From Grimontia kaedaensis (GTDB taxonomy: Bacteria; Pseudomonadota; Gammaproteobacteria; Enterobacterales; Vibrionaceae): DNA of 64,000 bases. Position 1 is the first letter of the stretch, and each line of letters starts with the position of its first letter. Positions 1-9,083 of this stretch are shown here, piece after piece. The notes under the pieces are model-generated. The model ran no database searches. It was not told the DNA's origin and saw nothing but the letters and a program-made list of their open reading frames with translations. Location of the stretch: positions 248,001 to 312,000 of the forward strand of contig NZ_CP082276.1 of NCBI RefSeq assembly GCF_023746615.1. Direction: 5' to 3'. A program made the translations under genes and the position numbers.

Positions 1-40
1 TCAGCAACAAGGCAGCAAAGAGGGCAAAAATTCGGTTCAT
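1..40 (-). CDS. N-terminus of an exported protein (partial)
   Basis: Only the first 13 codons lie inside the window; the gene runs off the left edge. They read MNRIFALFAALLL, a charged start followed by a hydrophobic stretch, so a signal peptide or membrane anchor is likely. The ATG overlaps the TGA of the upstream OmpA-type gene (ATGA overlap), which indicates translational coupling in the same operon. Function cannot be judged. Confidence 0.6.
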   Translation of the reverse strand, partial: MNRIFALFAALLL

Positions 41-846
41 AGCTTGGTTCCCCCATTGCCAGATTTCGATCCAGCCTCGATGACTTCGATCGAGACGCGG
101 CGATTGACCAAGCGGGTTTCAGGCTCATTGCCTTCAAACAGAGGATCGGCTGAGCCAACAGCTGCGACAGTAATGCGCGACGGTGCTAATCCGAAAATCT
201 GCAAGTAACGTTTGACCTGATTAGCACGGGCAAGAGATAGCTTTTGGTTTGCAGTTGAGTTTCCGATTGAGTCTGCATGCCCCGTTACATGGAGGCTGTA
301 TTGAGGAATATCACGGAGAAGGTGAGCGGCCTCCGCGAGGTGCCCCATGTATTTTGGGTTAACTTCTGGTGAGTTGAAAGCAAACTGATTATCAACATTC
401 AGCAGAGCATAGATTTTAGCAGCGAGGTCAGAGGCGTTGTTGTAGCCGTCTGCTGATGCCGGTACACAAGCACCACTGCGCTTTACAGCATCTAGCTGCT
501 TTTCGAGTCTTTCAAGAGTGGCACGTTGGATGATGATGTCATTGGCAGCATCAAATTCGAGTCCGCCATGTAGCTCACGGACAATGCGATCTTGTATTCT
601 TCTGGCTTGCAGCACGGTGGCTGGAAAGCAAAGCTCGGCTCCTTCAAGCACCAACACATCCAAATGTCTGGCACCGAGTTCCCATTCAAAGCGTAAACCG
701 TGTTCAGGGCCTAGTGGCTCATCTGGCATAACAGGAGAAATGGTTGAATGATAAGCCTCAGCCATACCACCCTGACCATGATCAGGAAATGCTGAACAGC
801 CTGAAAGTACTGTAATCGCAAAGGTAAGCGTAAAGAGTTTTCTCAT
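37..846 (-). CDS. OmpA-family outer-membrane lipoprotein
   Basis: A 269-residue lipoprotein. The N-terminus has a signal peptide ending in the lipobox LSGC (Cys17), so it should be lipidated and held in the outer membrane. The C-terminal 100 residues or so match an OmpA/MotB peptidoglycan-binding domain, with the typical VTGHADSIGN stretch, the LSLARANQV helix and NRRVSIEV near the end. The middle part is not recognised. It lies 26 bp downstream of a STAS-domain gene and overlaps the next gene by an ATGA, so three genes probably form one operon. Role inferred: a cell-envelope tether, perhaps linked to the signalling function of its neighbours. A Pal homologue is less likely because the protein is longer and in the wrong context. 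Confidence 0.85.
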   Translation of the reverse strand: MRKLFTLTFAITVLSGCSAFPDHGQGGMAEAYHSTISPVMPDEPLGPEHGLRFEWELGARHLDVLVLEGAELCFPATVLQARRIQDRIVRELHGGLEFDAANDIIIQRATLERLEKQLDAVKRSGACVPASADGYNNASDLAAKIYALLNVDNQFAFNSPEVNPKYMGHLAEAAHLLRDIPQYSLHVTGHADSIGNSTANQKLSLARANQVKRYLQIFGLAPSRITVAAVGSADPLFEGNEPETRLVNRRVSIEVIEAGSKSGNGGTKL

Positions 847-872
847 CCCGTTTCTCCCTATGGCGATTCGGT

Positions 873-1199
873 TTACTGAGTGGTTTGCGCAGCTTCTACA
901 GAGATGGCGCTGTTGATGCGCAGCAGTGTGATGATTTCCATGGGTTGGCCGTGCACATTGGTCAAAGACAATGTGTGGCCTTTGGCTTTGAGTCTTTTGA
1001 ACAGAAAGACAATGGCGCCAATACCGGAGCTGTCTAGGAAGTCGACTTCACCCAAGTTCATGGTGATGTCAGACATTTTCTCTTCAGCAACGAGCTCATC
1101 GAGCGTGGGTTGTGCTTCGCTGCATCCTTGGGCATCCATGTCGCCTCGGACGATGAGTAGGAGGGATTCATCAGGCTGTTTAATGGATTCAATTTGCAT
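873..1199 (-). CDS. STAS-domain protein (anti-sigma factor antagonist type)
   Basis: A 108-residue single-domain STAS protein. The hallmark DSSGIGAIV is at about residues 56-64 and carries the serine that is phosphorylated in SpoIIAA-type antagonists. The family acts in the cytoplasm by partner switching: the unphosphorylated form binds an anti-sigma factor/serine kinase, which the kinase releases by phosphorylation. No such kinase (HATPase_c without HisKA) or PP2C phosphatase is visible in the window, so the partner may lie beyond the left edge or elsewhere. It is the first gene of an operon with the OmpA lipoprotein, followed by a partial exported protein. Confidence 0.85.
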   Translation of the reverse strand: MQIESIKQPDESLLLIVRGDMDAQGCSEAQPTLDELVAEEKMSDITMNLGEVDFLDSSGIGAIVFLFKRLKAKGHTLSLTNVHGQPMEIITLLRINSAISVEAAQTTQ

Positions 1200-1706
1200 G
1201 ATTTTTTTGCCTCACCTGTATAGATATGGGTTCTAATGCGAATTCCGTACCATGTTGCAATATCAAATAAAAACAATGGGATAATTAATGTTGGATGATA
1301 GGCTTACTTCGGCTTTCTCATTTTGGAAGTAAAAATGAGAAAAGCTCGCAATCATCAAATTGTGCTGAAATATCGCGATTCTTTAGGGCTAGAACAAAAT
1401 TTATTCACTAAAGATCAACAGCCCTTAGTGTAATTGTCTCAAATATAAGATAGAAGTAATTCGATGTTTTCGCGGGAAACATCGGTGGAATTGTGGTGAA
1501 CGGGGAGTAATTGGATCTAAACCGACGATAGTTATGACGCAAAGTTATCGGTCATGATATGCATCTAGGTGGTTACAAGCTCATGCAAGGTTGGGCACTA
1601 CCTCCTCCCTAATTCAAACAGGTTTTAACATGAAGCTTGGGGTGGTAATTGAGAAAGCGCCTTACCTCTCCGCGTTGGCGAGAGAAAAGCGCTTTGGTCG
1701 GTAAAC
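1200..1706. other. Intergenic region with a repeat core
   Basis: No gene is supported in these 507 bases. Bases 1391-1430 resemble part of the 310-bp inverted-repeat element at 34861-35171 (shared AGAACAAAATTTA, then AAGATCAACAGCCC versus AAGGTCAACAGCCC). The segment is bounded by TTAGGGCT and AGCCCTTA, so it can form a hairpin. The promoter of the STAS operon must lie here, but no clear -35/-10 pair was assigned. Confidence 0.5.
1654..1695 (-). terminator. Possible terminator after the sensor kinase gene
   Basis: Arms AAAGCGC (1654-1660) and GCGCTTT (1689-1695) pair, with an inner CTCTC/GAGAG pairing. It lies just downstream of the kinase stop codon on the minus strand. No clear U-run follows, so this is a tentative call. 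Confidence 0.4.
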
Positions 1707-3530
1707 TTAAGCGTCAAAGCTGATGTGCTTCTTCCCTGTCCAGTTCTCAATCACATCGATCATAGTACGTTTGTTGACGGGCTTAGCGAGGAAATCATCC
1801 ATGCCCACTTCTTTGCATTTTGCTTTATCTTTCTCACTCACGTTGGCGGTCATGGCAAGAATAGGCAGAGTACGTCCTTGTTCGTTGAGGGTTCGAATCG
1901 TTTCACAAGCAGTGAATCCGTCCATCTCGGGCATTTGTAAGTCCATTAACACCAGAGCAAATTCGTCCTTTTCGACCGCATCAATAGCCTCTTTGCCGTT
2001 ATTAGCGGTAGTGACCCTAAAGCCTGCTCGCTCTAACATGGTTCTCGCAATGAGCTGGTTGGCGACGTTATCTTCCACCAGAAGAATGGCAGTTCCAGTA
2101 TCGCTTCTGAAGGCTTTGCGACTGAGTGTCTCGGGTTCATATTCTTCTGGGTAGTGGAGTTCACAGGGCAAAATAACGGTGAATTCACTGCCAAGTCCAA
2201 CGTGACTCTCCAGCTTGATTTCACCTCCCATCAATTCGACCAGGCGCTTTGATATCGCAAGGCCCATTCCAACGCCACCATAAGTACGTGAGAAGGTTGC
2301 GTCTTTCTGGGTAAAGGGTTCAAAAATCAGGTTTTGATATTCGGGTTCAATACCGATACCGGAATCGCGGACTTGAATACGTAGTCCACTAGGAAACTGG
2401 TGGTTAAGCATTAATTCTACTTCACCAAACTGGGTAAATTTGATCGCATTTCCCACCAGATTGGTCATGACTTGGGATAGTTTGCCCTCGTCCGTTTTTG
2501 CCACCACGTGATGATTGAGGCGATCATCGAGTCGAAGTTGGAGCGATTTGGCGTGTGCAGATTTCTCGAACATTGAAATTACGCCTCGAGCCATTTCCGC
2601 CACATCAAACTCTCTCTCCTCAATTTTGATCGCACCGACATCGATTTTTGAGTAATCAAGAATGTCGTTGAGCTGATTAAGCAGAAGATGCGCAGCATCG
2701 TCCGCCATGTTAGTGAGTGTTTCACACTGCTCAGGGAGCTCTTCTTCTTTGAGTATATCGATGGCTCCGAGGATGGCGTTCATAGGGGTGCGGATTTCAT
2801 GGCTCATGGTTGCTATGAACTGTGACTTCGCCATGTTGGCGGCAACAGCTTGTTCACGGGCATGATCGAGTTCTAATTCCCTGAATTTCAGGCGTTCAAT
2901 ATGGAATTCCAAATCATCAACAGATTTTGAGAGACGTGTGATTTCATCTAAATGCTCACGGGGATGGCCTTCCTGTTCAGCCACACCTATCAGGCGTTGA
3001 TTGATATTCGATAGAGGGCTGAAAATCATTTTTTGTGAGATGAGGTAAATCATGAAACCTAGAATCAGCAAAGTGATCGCTGTGTAAATGCGCATCTTTT
3101 CTACATGAAGTTCAATGTCGGCCATCATCTGCTTCTTACTCATGGAGATTTGCATGTCGCCAATGCGAGTATCACTGAAGTTGACGGGGTTGACGAAGTT
3201 GAGGGCCATCGGATTGTCGTCGTGTGGTTTGTCACCCCATTGACCTATTTCTACTCCACCTTCAGTGACAATGGATATGTAGCAAAGGTCCGGGTAGTGC
3301 TCGGCCATCAAAGCGAGCTTGTCATTCAGTGCTCCAGAACTTTTTGTCAGCACGTCGGAAGACAGTGCGGATGTGAGTGCAGAGAAGTTAGCGCGGATTT
3401 GGTTATCCATGCGCTCAGAAAGATAGTTGCGCTCGAAAGAACGAACAGCTTCTCCGGCGATAAAGCTCAGCGCCATTGTCAGCGCTAGAACGGACAGCAT
3501 ATATTTCAACCATAGTGGTAACTGCTTCAT
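1707..3530 (-). CDS. Hybrid sensor histidine kinase with receiver domain
   Basis: About 607 residues. Two membrane segments (roughly 10-28 and 150-168) enclose a periplasmic sensor region of about 120 residues. A HAMP-like linker and a short coiled coil (about 190-235) follow. The HisKA domain has the phospho-acceptor in SHEIRTPMNA (His246 counting from the first ATG). The HATPase_c domain has its N box in TNLVGNAIKFT and a G box around GMGLAISKR. A receiver domain at the C-terminus has the acceptor Asp in LVLMDLQMPEMDG. No HPt domain is fused, so a separate HPt protein is expected. Three ATGs occur in tandem; the third, at 3530, is best spaced from the AAGGAG ribosome site at 3537-3542. The stimulus and output are unknown. 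Confidence 0.92.
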   Translation of the reverse strand: MKQLPLWLKYMLSVLALTMALSFIAGEAVRSFERNYLSERMDNQIRANFSALTSALSSDVLTKSSGALNDKLALMAEHYPDLCYISIVTEGGVEIGQWGDKPHDDNPMALNFVNPVNFSDTRIGDMQISMSKKQMMADIELHVEKMRIYTAITLLILGFMIYLISQKMIFSPLSNINQRLIGVAEQEGHPREHLDEITRLSKSVDDLEFHIERLKFRELELDHAREQAVAANMAKSQFIATMSHEIRTPMNAILGAIDILKEEELPEQCETLTNMADDAAHLLLNQLNDILDYSKIDVGAIKIEEREFDVAEMARGVISMFEKSAHAKSLQLRLDDRLNHHVVAKTDEGKLSQVMTNLVGNAIKFTQFGEVELMLNHQFPSGLRIQVRDSGIGIEPEYQNLIFEPFTQKDATFSRTYGGVGMGLAISKRLVELMGGEIKLESHVGLGSEFTVILPCELHYPEEYEPETLSRKAFRSDTGTAILLVEDNVANQLIARTMLERAGFRVTTANNGKEAIDAVEKDEFALVLMDLQMPEMDGFTACETIRTLNEQGRTLPILAMTANVSEKDKAKCKEVGMDDFLAKPVNKRTMIDVIENWTGKKHISFDA

Positions 3531-3710
3531 CATCATCTCCTTCGCTGTTCTCGCCTGCCTAGCTGTTTTAAGCCTTGGCCTCTCACTTTGAAAACGACTT
3601 TGACAGTCACTTTGACCAGTTCGAGCGCGATTCCTGCCAATTTCAAAAGGTTGGAAGAGTGCTAGAGGAGATAATGCAGGGACTTTGCCAAGTTTCCGAT
3701 TTACATGTAA

Positions 3711-5201
3711 TTAGCGTTTTTTAATAAATGGATTTGGAGGCGGCTCTGGCTCGGAATTGTCTTTGGCTTCTTGTTTTGCAGAGCGGTTTCTTTGCTCAAA
3801 AAGGTCTGCCTCTCGAAGCGACACATACCTGAACACTGAGGCTGTCAGTGCTAAGAGGATATATATAGGCCAGGTAAAACCTTGGGTGAGGAAGGTCCCT
3901 GACACACAGAATGCGACGATGCCAGAATAAAGCCCTTCAGAAATCGCGCGGATGACAGGTCCATATTCGACTGGGTTAGCCATAACGATTCCTGTCGCGC
4001 GTTTTGCGGAAACGAACACCGTAATGGTCATGACCATAAAGGCGATAAGCCCGATAAAACCAGTTTCACCTAACACGCCAAACCAGGTGCTGTGTACAGC
4101 GTGGTTTAAGCCATCCCAATGCTTAGAATATTCAAAATAGTTGAAATAGAAGTTGTTTAAACCGACACCTGATAATGGATTGTCGACTGCCATATAAAAA
4201 GCTGCTTCCCAAGCGTAAAGACGACCAGCGGCGGAAGCATCCAGGCCTTCCTCTGCAGCACCACCCGATTTACGGCCGCTTATCCCTGCTGCCACAAACA
4301 AGACTGCCGCAGTAATACCACCACCAATAAACAGCAGGGTTTTCGATTTCACCCGACGCCAAGCTAACACACCAACGGCAGACATTATGCCTAATAGTCC
4401 TCCACGGCTTTGTGTCGCAATAATGGCGGAGAAAATGGCAACCGCTGAGAGAAAAGCGAGAAAGCGAGTCTTCTTTGATAATCCGGGTGTCATTAGGATG
4501 CTGATAGTAAAAGAAAAGGGGAACAGAAGTACCAACGCTAAATCGTTAGGGTCGCCAAGCACAGAGCCTAACTCTCGCCCAACGGTGACGCGTGTTCCTT
4601 CCACCATGCCGATGCCATTCACTTTGTTGAACAAGGTCACAATCGCGACGGCGGTACCTGACACAGTGATCATTATCATGGCATTGCGATAGTGATGTAT
4701 GCCGGTTAAAAGCCACGCCAAGGCTGGCGTCATAATGCCGATTTTTACGTAGATGTTTTTAAAATAGGCGATGGCTTCGCCCACGTTGCTAGAGAGAGGA
4801 ATACCAATAAAGACCAACGCAAAGAAGATGTAAAAGGCATTCAGTTCCTTGGATGTCCACATTTTAATTTTGCCGCTGAGGCCGATATGCCAGGCAAGTG
4901 TCGTCAGGGTACCGAGCGACAAAAGAAGCGGGAACTTAAGGTTATAGAGTGGTGCAAAAGCTTCGTGTAAGCGGAAAAAGGAAAAGGCAATAAACAGCAG
5001 ACCAAGTAATACAGGCTGAGAAAGAGTGATAAGAATCGCCAGAGGGACCAGACCAATAGCAACCGGGATCACTGGATGAGGAATAACCAGCCACACCATG
5101 CAAGACAGTGCGACAAACGCTGCCGTCGCATGAACGAAATGCGTTCTTATGCGGGTAAGCAGAAGTTGTCTTTGCTCGTTAAGCCATTCGAATAATTGCA
5201 T
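3711..5201 (-). CDS. O-antigen ligase / Wzy_C-family membrane protein
   Basis: A polytopic membrane protein of about 496 residues with ten or more hydrophobic segments and a periplasmic loop typical of the O-antigen ligase/polymerase family: DASAAGRLYAWEAA, then NPLSGVGLNNF and HAVHSTWFGVLGETG. It resembles the exosortase-associated O-glycosylation ligase subgroup. Such proteins move a lipid-linked glycan onto lipid A, onto a growing polymer, or onto protein. An in-frame ATG at 5357 would add 52 residues, but a strong terminator (5313-5345) lies within that stretch, so the ATG at 5201 is preferred although its ribosome site is weak. No glycan genes adjoin it, so the substrate is unknown. Confidence 0.75.
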   Translation of the reverse strand: MQLFEWLNEQRQLLLTRIRTHFVHATAAFVALSCMVWLVIPHPVIPVAIGLVPLAILITLSQPVLLGLLFIAFSFFRLHEAFAPLYNLKFPLLLSLGTLTTLAWHIGLSGKIKMWTSKELNAFYIFFALVFIGIPLSSNVGEAIAYFKNIYVKIGIMTPALAWLLTGIHHYRNAMIMITVSGTAVAIVTLFNKVNGIGMVEGTRVTVGRELGSVLGDPNDLALVLLFPFSFTISILMTPGLSKKTRFLAFLSAVAIFSAIIATQSRGGLLGIMSAVGVLAWRRVKSKTLLFIGGGITAAVLFVAAGISGRKSGGAAEEGLDASAAGRLYAWEAAFYMAVDNPLSGVGLNNFYFNYFEYSKHWDGLNHAVHSTWFGVLGETGFIGLIAFMVMTITVFVSAKRATGIVMANPVEYGPVIRAISEGLYSGIVAFCVSGTFLTQGFTWPIYILLALTASVFRYVSLREADLFEQRNRSAKQEAKDNSEPEPPPNPFIKKR

Positions 5202-5312
5202 TTTTCTGAGAAAGATATTCCATGCATTGAGTAAAGCAGAGATCCGAGCAAAATGTGCGCCAGAGAAAGAAGAGAAACAAAGTGCTTTAAAAATAATGAA
5301 GTAGTGCAGTGA

Positions 5313-5345
5313 AAATAAAAAACGCGCCGACACGGCGCGCTTTTT
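5313..5345 (-). terminator. Rho-independent terminator
   Basis: On the minus strand CGCGCCG-TGT-CGGCGCG is followed by TTTTTTATTTT. It ends transcripts of the deacylase gene (stop at 5382) and lies upstream of the O-antigen-ligase-like gene, which supports the downstream start of that gene. Confidence 0.85.
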
Positions 5346-5381
5346 ATGATTTTGCATGTCAAATCGGGAAGTGGAAAGGAA

Positions 5382-6392
5382 TCAGAGTGTTGCGCCAGGA
5401 TGTATTAAGCGAATAACCAATGAACCTGCTGCACGCATGGATTCAACATTGTGGCTTAACACCACACCACCTTCCGGCGCATGGTAGCGGTATTCCTCTT
5501 CACCAAAGCTGTCGTATTGGATCGCTAACACCTGACCTTTCTCCACAGCTTGCAATAATTCAACCTGTGGAAGAATAAAGCCGCCCTGAACAGCACGAAT
5601 ACTGGTCACGCGAGCGCTTTCAATCGCTGGTTCCACTGCTGCAAATTCGCCATCAATCAAACCGTATAGAGTGAAGATGTTGAGTACACCGCGAACCGTA
5701 CGATTCACCATTTCTATATCGGTATAACGGCCGACACCAGCTTCAACCGTGATGCTCGGAATGCCATTCTGATTCCAAACGGTTTCCAGGATACCCGGGT
5801 CGCCTGGATCGTTCAGAATGGCATCTGGGTTCATCAAGCGCGCCATGTTAACAGCGTCATCCAAACGATAATCCGCGAACACATAAAGCGGATAGCGGGT
5901 GCCAGATGTTTGCGTATGCAGGTCAATCGCAAGATCGGCATTTGGCTGGAGAAGGTTACGCCAGATCGGATCAAGATAGCGTTGAGGTTCGTTACCTTGC
6001 GGATTGCCCGGGAAATGGCGGTTCAGGTTGCCACAGGAAACGTCAGGGTCAGAGGAAAAGAAATCGCGGCTGTGGTGCAGCATACCGCTTAGGTTGACGG
6101 TAGGTACGATGGTCACGCAACCTTTCAGTGATTTACCACGCAGAGCACGGGCAATCGCTTGTGCTGACAAAACACCATTGTATTCATCGCCATGAACACC
6201 CGCGGTGATCATGATGTTCTTGCCCGGTTCAGTGCCTTTAAACACCCAGACAGGAAGATGTTGCCACTGTGCCAAAGCATCGGTTGCGGCGCGGAACCAA
6301 AACTTGTGTGCACCTGCATCCAGTTGGCTCACATCAAGTGATGAAATCACTGACAATCCGTCGATTTTGTTTCCTTCAATACACTTAGTCAT
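5382..6392 (-). CDS. Succinylglutamate desuccinylase/aspartoacylase-family zinc hydrolase
   Basis: A 336-residue protein of the AstE/AspA M14-like family. Zinc ligands are seen in GVHGDEYNG (His and Glu) and in DLHTQT (His); the catalytic Glu is probably in ITVEAGVG. Proteins of this type deacylate N-acyl amino acids or related amides, but AstE itself cannot be claimed because no arginine-catabolism genes are nearby. A second family member is encoded at 38191-39201 in this window. The gene stands alone, with its own terminator downstream and the remnant of a YfcC-type transporter gene upstream; such transporters and deacylases could have once worked together, which is speculative. Confidence 0.82.
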   Translation of the reverse strand: MTKCIEGNKIDGLSVISSLDVSQLDAGAHKFWFRAATDALAQWQHLPVWVFKGTEPGKNIMITAGVHGDEYNGVLSAQAIARALRGKSLKGCVTIVPTVNLSGMLHHSRDFFSSDPDVSCGNLNRHFPGNPQGNEPQRYLDPIWRNLLQPNADLAIDLHTQTSGTRYPLYVFADYRLDDAVNMARLMNPDAILNDPGDPGILETVWNQNGIPSITVEAGVGRYTDIEMVNRTVRGVLNIFTLYGLIDGEFAAVEPAIESARVTSIRAVQGGFILPQVELLQAVEKGQVLAIQYDSFGEEEYRYHAPEGGVVLSHNVESMRAAGSLVIRLIHPGATL

Positions 6393-6438
6393 TACGTAAT
6401 TTCTTACTTTTAAGAATTTTATGGTTCGTTAAAACTCA

Positions 6439-6467
6439 AAAAAGGCGAGATTGTCATCCCGCCTTTA
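6439..6467 (-). terminator. Rho-independent terminator
   Basis: On the minus strand AAAGGCG and CGCCTTT pair and a run of Ts follows. It probably ended the transporter gene whose remnant lies at 6755-7020, and it is now separated from that gene by the repeat element at 6479-6742. Confidence 0.7.
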
Positions 6468-6478
6468 TTCATGTCGAT

Positions 6479-6742
6479 GTACCCAAACAACCTGAAGATG
6501 CAGGATTCAGCGAGATTGACTGGCGTTTTGCTCGCGGCGTTCCTTTGTAGGTGTAGTCACCTCCATCAAAAAGGAACAACAACGAGCACGGCGTCAGTCA
6601 ACTCGCCCGAAGGGAGGGCCTCAATGCGCCCACTTCTTCGTTAAATTCCACGGAAATAGAACGACTATTCCTCGTGAAATTTGCCTCGAATTGAACGCAT
6701 TGATGACCTCTGAATGCGAGCATCTTCAGGCTGTTTGGGTAC
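6479..6742. repeat. 264-bp element with terminal inverted repeats (MITE-like)
   Basis: The ends 6479-6500 and 6721-6742 are inverted repeats of 22 bp with one mismatch, starting GTACCCAAAC. The interior has no ORF. It lies between a degraded transporter gene and that gene's terminator. The short palindrome at 46898-46944 has related ends (TACCCAAGC). It is probably a non-autonomous mobile or dispersed repeat. No target-site duplication could be assigned with confidence. Confidence 0.75.
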
Positions 6743-6754
6743 TATACTTTAAGC

Positions 6755-7020
6755 TTACGCGAAGCCAGTGAGATGTGCACTCACAACTGTGATACTTGCG
6801 ATGACAAAAAGTAAAAGCATAAATCCCCAGACAAACTTCGCCCAGTTACCCCAATTAATTCAAAACACACAGTGCAGTCATCACTGAAGCAGATGTCGGT
6901 GCAATGATGTTGATAAATCCCTCACCCAGCTGGAAAGCCAGAACTGCGACCTGATGCGCTACACCAGCAATGTCAGATAAAGGTGCCAGCAATGGTATGG
7001 TCAACGACAAGGAAAATGAC
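6755..7020 (-). pseudogene. C-terminal remnant of a YfcC/AbgT-like transporter
   Basis: Reading the minus strand from about 7000 gives SLTIPLLAPLSDIAGVAHQV and then AFQLGEGFINIIAPTSASVM, which is the conserved C-terminal region of YfcC-type (Na+/proton-coupled, amino acid or dicarboxylate) permeases. The frame then hits a TAA and continues in another frame as NWGNWAKFVWGFMLLLF to a stop at 6755. The gene has therefore lost most of its N-terminus and has at least one frameshift. It abuts the 264-bp repeat, which may have taken part in the decay. Confidence 0.75.
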
Positions 7021-7131
7021 TGTCTCCAAAAAAGTTTGGATTAGCCAATGGGATCCAGCGATGACCGGTGGCAGTTGGAGCGAAGTTGTTTAGAATGAAA
7101 GGGGCAAGGCATGGATGTAAGAGGAGCAGCA

Positions 7132-7713
7132 ATGTCTTTTGATCTGAAGAAGCTGATTGAGCGTTGTGAAGAAGCTCTGGAACATGAAAACCCGCAACAA
7201 GCCACTAAGCGATTATTGAGAGAAAGTCTCCAAGATCCCGGTTCGGTCAAATCAGCACTCATGCCCGGTAACCGAGCAGATTTCGAGTTTCTGTATGAGT
7301 CAGATAACCTCACCATTCTTCATTTTATTTGGGCACCTAAAATGACCATGCCCGCACATAATCACAACCTATGGGCAGTTGTGGGTGTCTATGAGGGAAG
7401 AGAAGATCATATTTTTTGGCAAAAAGCTGACAACAGTGAATATGGAGATGCTGACATTCGTCCTGTTGGTGCTGCTTCCATTGGTGTAGGAGAAGTGCTG
7501 AGTATGGATAGCCACGCAATTCATTCGGTGACCAACCCTACATGTCTTTTTGCTGCAGGTATCCACATCTATGGAGGTAACTTCAGAGAGACGGACAGAA
7601 GTGGCTGGGATCCCATCCTTCTTCAGGAGACACGATTGGATGCCGAAAAAAACCAAGCCATTTTTGATGTGGAAAACGATGTATTGGATTTGCTCAAACA
7701 TAGGCATAAATAG
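7132..7713 (+). CDS. Cupin protein, cysteine dioxygenase-like
   Basis: A cupin of about 193 residues related to cysteine/thiol dioxygenases. The first cupin motif contains HNHNLWAVVGVYEG and the second has the metal-binding His in HSVTN, consistent with a mononuclear iron site with three histidines. Such enzymes oxidise cysteine, cysteamine or 3-mercaptopropionate in the cytoplasm. Two starts are possible: ATG 7111 and ATG 7132. The latter is preferred because GAGGAG lies 5 bp upstream. The gene is alone on its strand, between the transporter remnant and a gene-poor stretch. The substrate cannot be told from the sequence. Confidence 0.75.
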   Translation: MSFDLKKLIERCEEALEHENPQQATKRLLRESLQDPGSVKSALMPGNRADFEFLYESDNLTILHFIWAPKMTMPAHNHNLWAVVGVYEGREDHIFWQKADNSEYGDADIRPVGAASIGVGEVLSMDSHAIHSVTNPTCLFAAGIHIYGGNFRETDRSGWDPILLQETRLDAEKNQAIFDVENDVLDLLKHRHK

Positions 7714-8028
7714 AAACGACCAACCCAATCTACTGTGGTTTACACGTCGCCGCTGAAGAAGCCACTGAACATGGGGAATTCAGCCGTAGCTATCCTCTCT
7801 GAACTCAGAGTTTGTTCGTAGCTTCTAGCGTCTGTTCGCCAAAGGTCACAAGACGCTATTCGTTCTGTTCGACTTCACAAAGGAACATAAGAAAATCACG
7901 TTTCTAATCCTTGTAGTCCTGATTGTTCTTGCTGGTTTCTAGATCGAACACTGGATTTCATTTACGGGATGAAGGTTCAATACGACCATCAGAAAGAAAC
8001 CGAAGTGAGGTTGCTGACTTAACCATTA
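7714..8028. other. Gene-poor stretch with a short coding remnant
   Basis: No complete gene is supported. On the plus strand, bases 7829-7942 are open for 37 codons and end in KKITFLILVVLIVLAGF and a TAG; the next codons read IEHWISFTG. This looks like the tail of a membrane protein interrupted by a nonsense codon, but the family was not recognised and there is no start codon. Confidence 0.35.
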
Positions 8029-8907
8029 TTAATGGCCAACTCGCAACTTGGGCGCTTTCATAACAAGGAACACTGCCAGAGCACATACCGCAAAGCCGAT
8101 AATAGTGGCCGTTGAAAACGCTTCATCGAAAAAGAGCCATCCCTGAATAGCGGTAACGGGCGGAACCAGATAAATCACAGAGGTGACTTTAGATGCTGCG
8201 CCTTGGCCAACCATGTAGAGGTATAGCAATACCGCAATGACTGATAACGCCAGTACAGACCAAATCATGGTGAGGGTGAACGTTAACGACCAAGTCACTT
8301 CAAAGCCTTCCACCAACCAAGCCATCGGCAAAAAGAACACACCAGCTGCAACATATTGCCACATCGCACAAGCAACCAAATCAACACCCTGACAAAAGTG
8401 CTTTTGGTACAAAGTGCCGAGGGTAATGCCAAGCAATGCCAGAAAAACGAACAGATAGGCATAGAAAGGTTGAGCGTCGATATTCCAGCTCATCTTGCCC
8501 TGCACGACCAATGCGATGCCGAAAATACCCGCGAACAAGCCAACCCACTGTGCTGGATTAAGCCGCTCGCTGGAAAGATTAATCACAATCAGAGCGGTGA
8601 GGATTGGCTGGAATCCAACCAGCAAAGATGACAAGCCAGCAGGCATGCCAAAACCAATCGCTGCAAACACCCCGCCAAGATAAAAACCGTGTATTAACAG
8701 CCCAGACAGTAGGACGTGAAACAGCACTTTTCCTTTGGGCATCAGGGGTTTCATGACACCCAAAATAACGATAAACACCGAGACGTTTAGCACCATGCGA
8801 ATAAAAAGGAAAGTGGCGGCATCCGCATACGGAAGGCCAAATTTGGCACCGATAAAGCCTGTGCTCCAAAGCAATACAAAGATAAAGGGAATGGCGCTTT
8901 TCAGCAT
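8029..8907 (-). CDS. EamA-family (DMT) transporter
   Basis: A 292-residue inner-membrane protein with ten predicted helices arranged as two EamA repeats (about 5-135 and 150-285). It belongs to the drug/metabolite transporter superfamily, whose members export amino acids, purines or other metabolites. Motifs typical of the family are the early LLWSTGFIGAKFGL and the second-repeat PPVTAIQGWLFFDEAF. The ATG at 8907 has a nearby AAGGA. It stands alone with no substrate clue; the sequence upstream (8970-8996) shares a short string with 7006-7032. Confidence 0.88.
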   Translation of the reverse strand: MLKSAIPFIFVLLWSTGFIGAKFGLPYADAATFLFIRMVLNVSVFIVILGVMKPLMPKGKVLFHVLLSGLLIHGFYLGGVFAAIGFGMPAGLSSLLVGFQPILTALIVINLSSERLNPAQWVGLFAGIFGIALVVQGKMSWNIDAQPFYAYLFVFLALLGITLGTLYQKHFCQGVDLVACAMWQYVAAGVFFLPMAWLVEGFEVTWSLTFTLTMIWSVLALSVIAVLLYLYMVGQGAASKVTSVIYLVPPVTAIQGWLFFDEAFSTATIIGFAVCALAVFLVMKAPKLRVGH

Positions 8908-9083
8908 GGGGCAGCAATCCTTGCGCTATGAGAGTGAGTCGAGAGGTGATTAAAACGCAATCAGTGTTTGACAACAAGGAAAATGATTGCGTCCAAAAGC
9001 ATATAAATTCATGTGAGTAAGTGGGTCAGTGTATGAACGACGAAAAGCCCACAGATGTGAGCTTTATGTGTTGGTGAAGGAGG

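Noticed and set aside
5202..5357. Upstream start (ATG 5357) for the O-antigen-ligase-like protein
   Set aside because: A strong terminator for the preceding gene lies within this stretch, and the added residues have no family character.
7006..8996. A shared string (ACAAGGAAAATGA and TCCAAAA) at about 7006-7032 and 8970-8996, possibly a common operator
   Set aside because: The two copies have opposite orientation relative to the neighbouring genes and match no known site; chance or a repeat remnant cannot be excluded.
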